Shown: positions 40,316-47,820 of the stretch, piece after piece
How the letters are laid out: each line of letters opens with the position of its first letter
How positions within the stretch are numbered: position 1 is the first letter of the stretch
Source: Myxococcales bacterium
GTDB taxonomy: Bacteria > Myxococcota_A > Polyangia > Palsa-1104 > JAEUJZ01
Direction of reading: 5' to 3'
DNA length: 47,820 nt
Assembly: GCA_016794465.1 (NCBI GenBank)
Contig: JAEUKA010000043.1
Span: 1-47,820 of the forward strand
Notes under the pieces: generated by a model
The model's input: the letters and a program-made list of their open reading frames with translations, nothing else
Database searches by the model: none
Told to the model about the DNA's origin: nothing
Position numbers and translations under genes: made by a program

Positions 40316-42151
40316 ATGTCTTCTTCCGCTGTCGCTGCAGTCCCCGATTCAGGCGCATACTTCCCAGGCCGGCTTGGCTTTGCCAGCAGCGCCGATGTTG
40401 CAGAGTTTGTGGCCACGCTGGAGCGCTACGAAAAAGGGGAGCTAACCGCCGAGGAGTGGCGAGCGTTTCGACTGCTGCGCGGCGTCTACCACCAGCGCCA
40501 GACCGACGTGCAGATGCTGCGGGTGAAGGTTCCGCAAGGGGTGCTCAGCAGTGCGCAGCTGCGCGCGCTGGCCCAAGTGGCGACCCGCGATGGCGACGGG
40601 CGCTGCGATGTCACGACCCGGCAGAACTTCCAGTTTCACAACATCCGCCTCACCCACATGGAGCGCGCGATGACCACGCTGGCCGACGCGGGCATGACCA
40701 CTCGCGAGGCCTGCGGCAACAGCGTTCGCAACGTCACCGCCTGTCCGCTCGCCGGCATCGATCTCAAGGAAGTATTCGATGTGACGCCGTATGCCGATGC
40801 CTTCACGCGCTACCTCTTGCGCGGGCCTCTGTCATCGAGTCTGCCGCGCAAGTTCAAGGTCGCATTCGAGGGCTGTCACAAAAACTGCGTGCGCGCACCG
40901 ATCAATGATCTGGCGTTTTTGGCGCGGCTTTCCGCAAGCGGAGAGCGCGGATTTCAGGTGCTCGTCGGGGGTGGAACCTCGACGCTGACGCGCAGTGCCG
41001 GCGAGCTGTGTGAGTTCCTTCCCGCGCACGAGCTGCTGGCAATCAGTGAAGCAGTGGTGCGGGTGTTTCATCGCGAAGGGAATCGCAAAAACAGGCATCG
41101 TGCACGCCTCAAGTGGGCGATTGAGAAGCTCGGCTTTGCGCGCTTCCGTGAGCTGGTTCTAGCGGAGTGGCAGCAGCTTCAAGCGGACGGAATTCCCTCG
41201 CTCGGATTTGATCCACAACAGCCTCCGACAGAGCCCGTTCCGACGGGAAAGACACTTGCAGCGGACTCTGTAACGGACTCTGTAACGGACTCTGGACGCG
41301 ACTCTGTAACGGACTCTGGACGCGACTCCCAAGTGGCGCGGAGTCTTGACTTTCTGCTGTGGCAAAAGCAAAACGTCGGTCTGCAGAAACAAAAAGGATT
41401 TGTCTATGCCCAGGTGACGCTACCGATGGGCGGACTGCGCGCCGAGCAGCTGGTGGCGCTGGCCTCTCTGTGTGAACAGTACGGAGACGGCTTTGTGCGG
41501 ACGACGGTCGATCAGAATGTGGTGCTGCGCTATGTCCCAAGCACGCAGCTTGCGGCGCTGTACGAACAGCTGAAACACAGTGGTCTGGAACGCTCGGGAG
41601 CGGGGACATTTGCCGACGTGGTGAGCTGTCCTGGCGCCGAGACATGTGCGATTGCGGTGACGACCTCGCGACAGATGGGGAAGGTGCTGCACGATCACCT
41701 GGCGACGATTCCCGATGAGCCCGGACTGGCCGGCGCAGACCTCCACCTGAGCGGCTGTCCCAATGGCTGCGGTCAGCATCATATCGCGACGATTGGGCTG
41801 CAAGGCGGACTGCGCAAGCTCGGTGGCAAGGCGCTTCCGGTCTATCACTTGGGAATCGGTGGCGGGGTCGAGGGCAGTCAGGCTCACTTCACGCGGCTCG
41901 TCGGCAAGCTGCCGGCAAAGCGCGGTCCGCAAGCAATTGAACGGCTGCTGCTGCTCTGGAAACAGGAACGGCAGAGTCCGGACCAGACCCTCGCGTCCTT
42001 CTATCGCACAGTGCCGATCGAGACGGTGCGAACGGCGCTCAGCGAGCTGCTCGAGATCGATGAACAGACAGCGACTGCTGCGGACTACATCGATCACGGA
42101 CAGACTGCGCCCTATCAAAGTGAAGCAAGCGAAGGCGAAGCGGCGGGATGA
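40316..42151 (+). CDS. Ferredoxin-type sulfite/nitrite reductase (siroheme-4Fe4S)
   Basis: 611 residues from ATG 40316. Two pseudo-repeated halves. N-half: VYHQRQTDVQMLRVKVPQG, TTRQNFQFHN, CGNSVRNVTACPLAG and FKVAFEGCHKNCVRAP. C-half: second ferredoxin-like domain and the 4Fe4S-siroheme ligands C438, C444 (SCPGAETC) and C481, C485 (SGCPNGC). It reduces sulfite to sulfide (or nitrite to ammonia) by six electrons; the neighbourhood favours sulfur assimilation but nitrite reduction cannot be excluded. Between the halves is a DSVT/DSGR repeat linker (about 317-338) encoded by 12-bp units. Siroheme is supplied by 34021-35432. Confidence 0.93.
   Translation: MSSSAVAAVPDSGAYFPGRLGFASSADVAEFVATLERYEKGELTAEEWRAFRLLRGVYHQRQTDVQMLRVKVPQGVLSSAQLRALAQVATRDGDGRCDVTTRQNFQFHNIRLTHMERAMTTLADAGMTTREACGNSVRNVTACPLAGIDLKEVFDVTPYADAFTRYLLRGPLSSSLPRKFKVAFEGCHKNCVRAPINDLAFLARLSASGERGFQVLVGGGTSTLTRSAGELCEFLPAHELLAISEAVVRVFHREGNRKNRHRARLKWAIEKLGFARFRELVLAEWQQLQADGIPSLGFDPQQPPTEPVPTGKTLAADSVTDSVTDSGRDSVTDSGRDSQVARSLDFLLWQKQNVGLQKQKGFVYAQVTLPMGGLRAEQLVALASLCEQYGDGFVRTTVDQNVVLRYVPSTQLAALYEQLKHSGLERSGAGTFADVVSCPGAETCAIAVTTSRQMGKVLHDHLATIPDEPGLAGADLHLSGCPNGCGQHHIATIGLQGGLRKLGGKALPVYHLGIGGGVEGSQAHFTRLVGKLPAKRGPQAIERLLLLWKQERQSPDQTLASFYRTVPIETVRTALSELLEIDEQTATAADYIDHGQTAPYQSEASEGEAAG
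41264..41329. repeat. 12-bp in-frame tandem repeat inside the reductase gene
   Basis: Five and a half units of GACTCTGTAACG or GACTCTGGACGC encode DSVT/DSGR in the linker between the two halves of the reductase. The frame is maintained. Three copies contain TAACGGAC, the core of the reverse of the CGTCCGTTAT motif. Confidence 0.92.
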
Positions 42152-42211
42152 TAACGGACGGTGTCTGCTTTAACGAACGACCATCTGTTTGGGTAGACGA
42201 CCGTCTGTTTG
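42151..42211. promoter_or_regulatory. Third CGTCCGTTAT copy (minus strand) and direct repeats
   Basis: ATAACGGACG at 42151-42160 is the exact reverse complement of CGTCCGTTAT and overlaps the last base of the reductase TGA. It is followed by CGACCATCTGTTTG (42178-42191) and CGACCGTCTGTTTG (42198-42211), a 20-bp-spaced direct repeat. The LolA gene on the other strand ends at 42218. Confidence 0.4.
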
Positions 42212-42217
42212 ATTGGA

Positions 42218-42982
<765 letters not shown>

Positions 42983-43150
42983 CGGGTTCTCCACAAGCAG
43001 GATGTTCGCACAAAGAAGGATGGTCGCGAGCGGCTGTCTATTCACCTCACCCACGACTGCTCACCCGCGACTGCGAGGACTGCCAGCTTGATGGCATGTG
43101 GGACAGTGGAAGCGACGGGGGATGCGACGGGGGATGCAGCGGAGCGACGA

Positions 43151-43495
43151 CTACTGGGCGGCCTTGTCGAGGGCGTCTTTGACGAACTTTTCGATCTTGG
43201 GAAACGGGGCGGCACCGACGAGCTGACCAACGACTTTTCCCTTGTGAAAGATGAGCAGGGTCGGGATCGAGCGCACATCGTAGCTGGTCGGGACCTTCGG
43301 ACTGCCGTCGATGTCCAGCTTGCCGACGTTGAGCTTGTCGGCAAAGCTCTCGGCGAGCTTCTCAACGTGTGGTGCAATGGCCCGACAAGGCGCGCACCAA
43401 GTGGCCCAAAAATCGACCAGGGTCGGCTTGTCGGAGTTCATAACCTCAGCCTGAAAGTTGGCGTCGGTGAGGATCTTGATGTGATGGTGAGCCAT
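43151..43495 (-). CDS. Thioredoxin with CAPC active site
   Basis: 114 residues from ATG 43495 with AAGGAG 9 bp before it. Thioredoxin fold with TLVDFWATWCAPCRAIAPHV (C34, C37) and the cis-Pro in RSIPTLLIFHKGK. The active site is CAPC instead of the common CGPC. The N-terminal MAHHHIK has three histidines but is short. No signal peptide, so cytoplasmic. Reduces protein disulfides using thioredoxin reductase. Divergent from recD2 with 169 bp between starts. Confidence 0.95.
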   Translation of the reverse strand: MAHHHIKILTDANFQAEVMNSDKPTLVDFWATWCAPCRAIAPHVEKLAESFADKLNVGKLDIDGSPKVPTSYDVRSIPTLLIFHKGKVVGQLVGAAPFPKIEKFVKDALDKAAQ

Positions 43496-43664
43496 GGGGA
43501 GTTTCTCCTTACCAGCCACAATCTAAGCTGGCCGGCAAGAAGCGAAAGGGGCGACTTCATATTTCGCACTCCAGCGACGGAGACTGTGCAGAAGGTAGCG
43601 ACCTTGGCCGGCCTTGGGTTTCGCGCTTTCGACGCAGACGCGGCTGGACTATTGTGGCGCCGCA

Positions 43665-45932
43665 ATGACCTCCGAGACTACGCCTGCTCAGCAGTCGCTC
43701 CTTCCGCTTCCGCAGCTTCCGGTGGCGCCGCTCGCCGAGGGACAGGTCGCGGTCGAGGGCATCGTCAGCCAGCAGGTGTTTGTGTCGCCGGATGCGGACT
43801 TTGCGGTGCTGCGGCTCGACGTGGCGGGGCAGCTGCGACCGGTGGTGGTGGTCGGGGCGCTGGCCGGTCTGCGCGTCGGTGAGACAGTGCGCATCATCGG
43901 TCGCAACGAGCAGCACGAGCGCTATGGACAGAGGCTGCGGGCCGATCAAGCGCTGCCGCAGGTGCCGGTGACACGGCTGGGCGTCGAGCGCTATCTGGCG
44001 ACGCTGACGGGGCTGGGACCAGAGCTGGCACGACGAATTGTCGCCGAGCTGGGGCAGACGGCGCTGACGGCGCTGGAAGAGGAGACGTTTCGCGTCTCGC
44101 AGATCAAAGGAGTGGGCAAAAAGCGGGCGCAGCGGGCACTTCTGGACGCGCGGGCGCGACGGGAAGAGCGCGAGGTGATGATTTTTTTGCAAGGGCTCGG
44201 GATCTCGGCGGCGTATGCGTCGCGGATTCGCAAGCAGTGGGGTCAGGCGGCGATCACCAAGGTCCGCGAAAATCCGTACGCGCTGGCACGGGAGGTGTCG
44301 GGAATTGGCTTTCACATCGCCGATCGGATTGCCACCGCGATGGGCGTCGAGCCGCTGTCGCCGCTGCGCTGCCAAGCGGGAGTGCGACATGTGCTCCAGA
44401 CGGCGTGTGACTCGGGGCACTGTTATCTGCCCGAGCGGGAGCTGGGCCAGCGATCGGTGGTGCTGCTGGCGCCGCCGCTGCCCGACGATGCGCCGCCGAA
44501 CAGTCCGCCACCACCGACGGATGAGAAGCTGCAAGAGTGTATCAGCGGGGCAATTGCGACGCTGCGCTCTCACGGAGAGACGCTGCACGAGGGTGAGGCG
44601 GTCTATCTGGCGGCGCTGCATCAGCAAGAAGTGGAGCTGACTCGGCAGGCGCTGCGACTGCAAGGCACGATTCGGACGCGCATTCCTACCATCACCGAGC
44701 ACGACATTTCCCTCCGGCTGGCCGACGGACAACGGGCGGCGCTACAGCGGGTCGAGTCGTCGCCGCTGAGCATCATCACCGGCGGGCCGGGCACGGGCAA
44801 GACCACGATCATCTCGGCGCTGGTGCGGGCCTATCTGCGGGCAGGACTGCGGGTCTGTCTGGCGGCACCGACGGGACGAGCCGCGAAGAGATTGAGTGAT
44901 GCGACGGGCCATACCGCCAAGACGATTCATCGGCTGCTCAACCTGATTCCCGGCGAGCGGGGACGGAGCACCAAGGATCTGGAAGTGGATCTTTTGGTGT
45001 GCGATGAGGCGTCGATGCTCGACTTGTCGCTGGCGGTGACGCTGTTGCAGGCGGTGCCCGGCGGAGCGACGGTGGTGCTGGTCGGTGATGTCGATCAGCT
45101 GCCGTCGGTGGGGCCGGGTCGGGTGCTGGCGGATCTGATTGACTCGGAGCGGCTTGCGGTGACGCGGCTGCGCGAGATTTTTCGGCAAAAAGAAGGCTCG
45201 GGAATCATCGACAATGCGCAGTGCATCTTGCGGGGCGAGCTGCCTCAGTCCGGGCCGAGCGACGGAGGACTGGCCGATTTTTACTGGATCGAGGTCGAGG
45301 ATGCGCAAAAGTCTCGTGAGACGGTGGTACGGCTCGTCTCGGAGCGCATTCCGCAGCGGTTTGGATTTGATCCGCTCACCGACGTGCAAGTGCTGACGCC
45401 GATGCACCGTGGCGAGGTCGGGACCGAGGAGCTCAATCGGGCGCTACAGGCGGTGTTAAATCCAGCCGTCGCAGCCCAGGCCAAAGAACCGTCCACAGCA
45501 CCGGTCAAGACGACGTTTTACGTCGGTGACAAGGTGATGCAGGTCAAGAACAACTATGAGCTGGATGTGTGGAACGGCGACATCGGCGTCATCATTGGCC
45601 GCGACGAAGAGGAAGATCTGCTGCTGGTGCGCTTCGAGGACGAGCGTCAGGTGGCCTACGACCCGACGGCGCGCGAGGATCTCGAGCTGGCCTACGCGGT
45701 GAGCGTCCACAAGAGCCAAGGCAGCGAGTACAAAGCGGTGGTGGTGCCGCTGCACATCCAGCACTATCCGCTGCTGCGACGGAACTTGCTCTATACGGCG
45801 GTGACGCGGGGCAAGCGGCTGGTGGTGCTGGTCGGTGGGCGGCGGGCGGTCCGGCGAGCCGTCACCCAGACCGGCGACCTGCTGCGCTACACCGGCCTAC
45901 GCGAGCGGCTTCGCAGTATACTTCCAGGCTAA
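43665..45932 (+). CDS. recD2: RecD-like ATP-dependent DNA helicase (RecD2)
   Basis: 755 residues from ATG 43665. N-terminal OB-like domain (VEGIVSQQVFVSPDADFAVL), helix-hairpin-helix segment (YLATLTGLGPELARRIVAEL, QIKGVGKKRAQRALLDA), Walker A GGPGTGKT (373-380), VCDEASMLDLSLAVTLLQA (Walker B), VLVGDVDQLPSVGPGRVL, VMQVKNNYELDVWNGDIG and VSVHKSQGSEYKAV, then LLYTAVTRGK. This is the RecD2 family, a 5'-3' helicase not needing RecBC, linked to DNA repair. It stops with TAA one base overlapping the next ATG. Confidence 0.95.
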   Translation: MTSETTPAQQSLLPLPQLPVAPLAEGQVAVEGIVSQQVFVSPDADFAVLRLDVAGQLRPVVVVGALAGLRVGETVRIIGRNEQHERYGQRLRADQALPQVPVTRLGVERYLATLTGLGPELARRIVAELGQTALTALEEETFRVSQIKGVGKKRAQRALLDARARREEREVMIFLQGLGISAAYASRIRKQWGQAAITKVRENPYALAREVSGIGFHIADRIATAMGVEPLSPLRCQAGVRHVLQTACDSGHCYLPERELGQRSVVLLAPPLPDDAPPNSPPPPTDEKLQECISGAIATLRSHGETLHEGEAVYLAALHQQEVELTRQALRLQGTIRTRIPTITEHDISLRLADGQRAALQRVESSPLSIITGGPGTGKTTIISALVRAYLRAGLRVCLAAPTGRAAKRLSDATGHTAKTIHRLLNLIPGERGRSTKDLEVDLLVCDEASMLDLSLAVTLLQAVPGGATVVLVGDVDQLPSVGPGRVLADLIDSERLAVTRLREIFRQKEGSGIIDNAQCILRGELPQSGPSDGGLADFYWIEVEDAQKSRETVVRLVSERIPQRFGFDPLTDVQVLTPMHRGEVGTEELNRALQAVLNPAVAAQAKEPSTAPVKTTFYVGDKVMQVKNNYELDVWNGDIGVIIGRDEEEDLLLVRFEDERQVAYDPTAREDLELAYAVSVHKSQGSEYKAVVVPLHIQHYPLLRRNLLYTAVTRGKRLVVLVGGRRAVRRAVTQTGDLLRYTGLRERLRSILPG

Positions 45933-47215
45933 TGGAGCCAAGCGTGCGCAATGTCCCGTCGAGAAGGCTGACGCGAGCTGGTTTTTTTGGCCTGGCGGCG
46001 GTGGCGGTGGCGACGTGGGCATGTCTGGCGGCGCCGCTCGATCTCGGCGGGGCAGCTCACAGCGATGGAGCGGTCGATAGCGCCGGTTATTCCGACGACG
46101 GTCAGGCTCAAGGCGTGCTCGGTCTGTTCACCATCGTGGGCTGCCGCAAGCTGACGTTCCCGTCGGATGAGCCGCGCTGCGAAGGTCCGGCGCCGCTGTC
46201 GATTCAGCTGGTGCTGCTGCCCATCGGGGTGGCGATGTATCGCTGGCAGGTGACGCCGGCATCGGGAAACAGCGACGGAGGTATGCCGAGTAGTGGCGAT
46301 GGTGGCGTGGGCTCACTGCTCGATGAAGCGCAGAGCAAGAGCAAGAGTCCGCAGCTGACGCTGACGCAGCCCGGCACCTATCTGGTGTCGGTGGCCGTCG
46401 CCGGTCCCGGTGGAACCAGCACCGCCAGCGGTCAGATCATCGTCGGAACCGGCGGCATCGGGGAGAGCTGTCGCAGCGACGAGCAGTGCGGAAGTGGACT
46501 GCGCTGCCTGTGTGGTGCGGACCTACCTGGACGCGATGGCCGCTGCCCGGGAGCGCTCCAAAATGGCCTGTGTACCCGCAGCTGCGACGGTGTGGCCTGT
46601 CCATCCGGCAGTGTCTGTCTCAACCTGTCGCGCAGTCAGGTCGGCATTCCCGATGGTGGCGTCGGCGATGCCTACCGTCAGCCGATCTGTGTCACCCCAT
46701 GCAGCGTCAACAGCGACTGCCGCGCCGACTTTCTGTGCCGCGAGCTACCGCTGAGCAAGCCCGGCTCCGTCGCCACCGATCCACTCCAGTTTGGCCGAGC
46801 GTGCTTTTTGTCCGTCCCGTCCGGCATCGGCGAGAGCTGCATCGGCGCCGACGAACAGCCCGATCGCAGCGCCTGCGCCACCGGAGTCTGTGAGCCACTC
46901 GGCGCGCGCGCCCTATGCACCTTAGCCTGCGGCGGTGGCTGCCCTCAGACGGCGGCCTGTGCGACCTGGAACAGCAGTGTTGCCCCCGCTCCCGCCGCGC
47001 CGCGCTGTCTGGCTCGCTGTGATGTCACTCGACCTTGCAGCGATCCTCTGCTGGACTGCTTGCCCGGCGGAGGCAGCGGCGGCCTCGGCTTTGTGCTGAC
47101 AGGTGAGCCGGTGTCCACCCAGGTGTGCGCCCCGCGTCGCTGTAACAAAGCCGCCGATTGTCCCGGAGGTCGCTGCGTCACCGTGTCCGGCGCCTCGTTC
47201 TGTCTACGCAACTAA
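45932..47215 (+). CDS. Secreted Cys-rich protein with PKD-like domain
   Basis: 427 residues from ATG 45932 (TAATG overlap with recD2). Hydrophobic N-terminus (GFFGLAAVAVATWACLAAP) serves as signal or anchor. Residues 65-160 look like a PKD/Ig-type beta domain (LTLTQPGTYLVSVAVAGPGG). After that come repeated Cys-rich segments such as IGESCRSDEQCGSGLRCLCG, CDGVACPSGSVCLN, CSVNSDCRADFLCRE and CNKAADCPGGRCV, which resemble the disulfide-rich modules of myxobacterial surface proteins. Ligand and function unknown. Overlap with recD2 is likely chance packing. Confidence 0.85.
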   Translation: MEPSVRNVPSRRLTRAGFFGLAAVAVATWACLAAPLDLGGAAHSDGAVDSAGYSDDGQAQGVLGLFTIVGCRKLTFPSDEPRCEGPAPLSIQLVLLPIGVAMYRWQVTPASGNSDGGMPSSGDGGVGSLLDEAQSKSKSPQLTLTQPGTYLVSVAVAGPGGTSTASGQIIVGTGGIGESCRSDEQCGSGLRCLCGADLPGRDGRCPGALQNGLCTRSCDGVACPSGSVCLNLSRSQVGIPDGGVGDAYRQPICVTPCSVNSDCRADFLCRELPLSKPGSVATDPLQFGRACFLSVPSGIGESCIGADEQPDRSACATGVCEPLGARALCTLACGGGCPQTAACATWNSSVAPAPAAPRCLARCDVTRPCSDPLLDCLPGGGSGGLGFVLTGEPVSTQVCAPRRCNKAADCPGGRCVTVSGASFCLRN

Positions 47216-47251
47216 GCCCGCAGGTAGGCCGTCGGCCCATGATATGCTGCG

Positions 47252-47820
47252 ATGGTGTCTACCTTTCGTAAGTATGTGCAGACGCTGGCTGTGACCCTTC
47301 CGCTGCTCGTTTCGGCTTGCTCGCAGCCGCTGGCGGTTCGATCCGAGCGAAGTGCCACCGTCCAGCCCATCGCCAAGAGCAAGACGGTGGTGTTCATTCA
47401 CGGCATGTTCTTCACGCCGTTGAGCTGGGAAAAGTGGGAGCCCTACTTTCAGGCCAAGGGCTACAAGACACTTGCTCCAGCGTGGCCAGAGCACGACGCG
47501 CCGGTGGAGGAACAGCGCAAGGCTCATCCGAATCCGAAGCTCGCTGCGCTGACGCTCGATGCGGTGATCGAGCACTACCGAAAAGTCATCAAAGGGCTCG
47601 AGGAAAAGCCGATTCTGGTAGGTCACTCGATGGGCGGACTGATCGTGCAGATTCTGCTGGCGGAAGGACTCGGGGCCGCTGGCATCGCGATCGACACGGC
47701 CCCGCCGAAGGGAGTCGTCTCGCTGCGCTACTCCTTCCTGAAGAGCAACTGGCCATCGATCAGTCCGAGCGCGAAGATCGATCAGCCGATTCTGCTGTCA
47801 CGCCAAGACTTTAACTATGC
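47252..47820 (+). CDS. Alpha/beta hydrolase lipoprotein (partial, runs off window)
   Basis: At least 189 residues, cut by the end of the window with no stop. ATG 47252 (a GTG follows directly). Signal with lipobox LVSAC, then FIHGMFFTPLSWEKWEPYF (oxyanion loop), and the nucleophile elbow GHSMGG with S126, followed by DTAPPKGVV. This is the alpha/beta hydrolase fold of lipases and esterases. The catalytic Asp and His would lie beyond the window. Probably a lipid- or ester-hydrolysing surface lipoprotein. Confidence 0.85.
   Translation, partial: MVSTFRKYVQTLAVTLPLLVSACSQPLAVRSERSATVQPIAKSKTVVFIHGMFFTPLSWEKWEPYFQAKGYKTLAPAWPEHDAPVEEQRKAHPNPKLAALTLDAVIEHYRKVIKGLEEKPILVGHSMGGLIVQILLAEGLGAAGIAIDTAPPKGVVSLRYSFLKSNWPSISPSAKIDQPILLSRQDFNY

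Overview
The window reads as chromosomal DNA of a GC-rich deltaproteobacterium-like organism, most likely a member of the Myxococcota. The reasons are inferential but agree with each other: two membrane-anchored eukaryote-type Ser/Thr kinases each followed by a TPR membrane protein, long beta-propeller and Cys-rich lipoproteins, a MopE-type metal-binding motif, an ExbB/ExbD/ExbD/TonB cluster, strong CTG/GCC codon bias and many secreted low-complexity proteins. No rRNA, tRNA, CRISPR array, prophage or insertion sequence was recognised.

Layout. 1-245: array of 42-bp tandem repeats. 246-4778 (-): a sulfatase-fold membrane enzyme and a GT-C type glycosyltransferase, probably cell-surface glycan or lipid modification. 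4964-8179 (+): small lipoprotein, Ser/Thr kinase and its TPR partner. 8190-9215 (-): Sel1-repeat lipoprotein. 9275-10390 (+): HtrA-like protease. 10458-13049 (+): a three-part protein (death-like/effector-associated-like domain, STAND-type P-loop ATPase, calcineurin-like phosphoesterase). 13109-13344: a second 42-bp array with palindromic cores. 13416-14608 (+): a 20-codon leader ORF coupled to an S41 protease gene. 14949-17431 (-): FAD monooxygenase and a Pro-rich membrane protein. 17589-18737 (+): solitary tyrosine recombinase. 18754-20750 (-): DUF6600-like secreted protein and SprT-like metalloprotease. 20867-21853 (+): ferredoxin/NAD(P)H oxidoreductase. 21905-24583: lipoprotein, TM hypothetical and Aat transferase. 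24679-29263 (-): ExbD, ExbD, ExbB, TonB, TPR lipoprotein and a secreted protein. 29516-33973 (+): second kinase/TPR module and a beta-propeller lipoprotein. 34021-42151: sulfur assimilation and siroheme genes (precorrin-2 dehydrogenase, CobA, sulfite/nitrite reductase) with a divergent XRE-cupin regulator, enclosing a long beta-CASP nuclease and a membrane phosphoesterase. 42218-47820: LolA, thioredoxin, RecD2 helicase, Cys-rich surface protein and an alpha/beta hydrolase lipoprotein cut by the window end.

How the genes work together. The siroheme genes make the cofactor of the sulfite/nitrite reductase, and a shared 10-bp motif CGTCCGTTAT before both units (and at the reductase stop codon) suggests co-regulation, perhaps by the divergent XRE-cupin protein. 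The ExbB/ExbD/TonB set would form a proton-driven envelope motor. Each kinase has its own TPR membrane partner.

The strongest candidate for an undescribed system is the 10458-13049 protein with its unusual surroundings: a repeat array with symmetric palindrome changes, a coupled leader ORF, and a protease gene with different leucine codon use flanked by a 17-bp direct repeat. The second candidate is the beta-CASP nuclease with a duplicated C-terminal domain.
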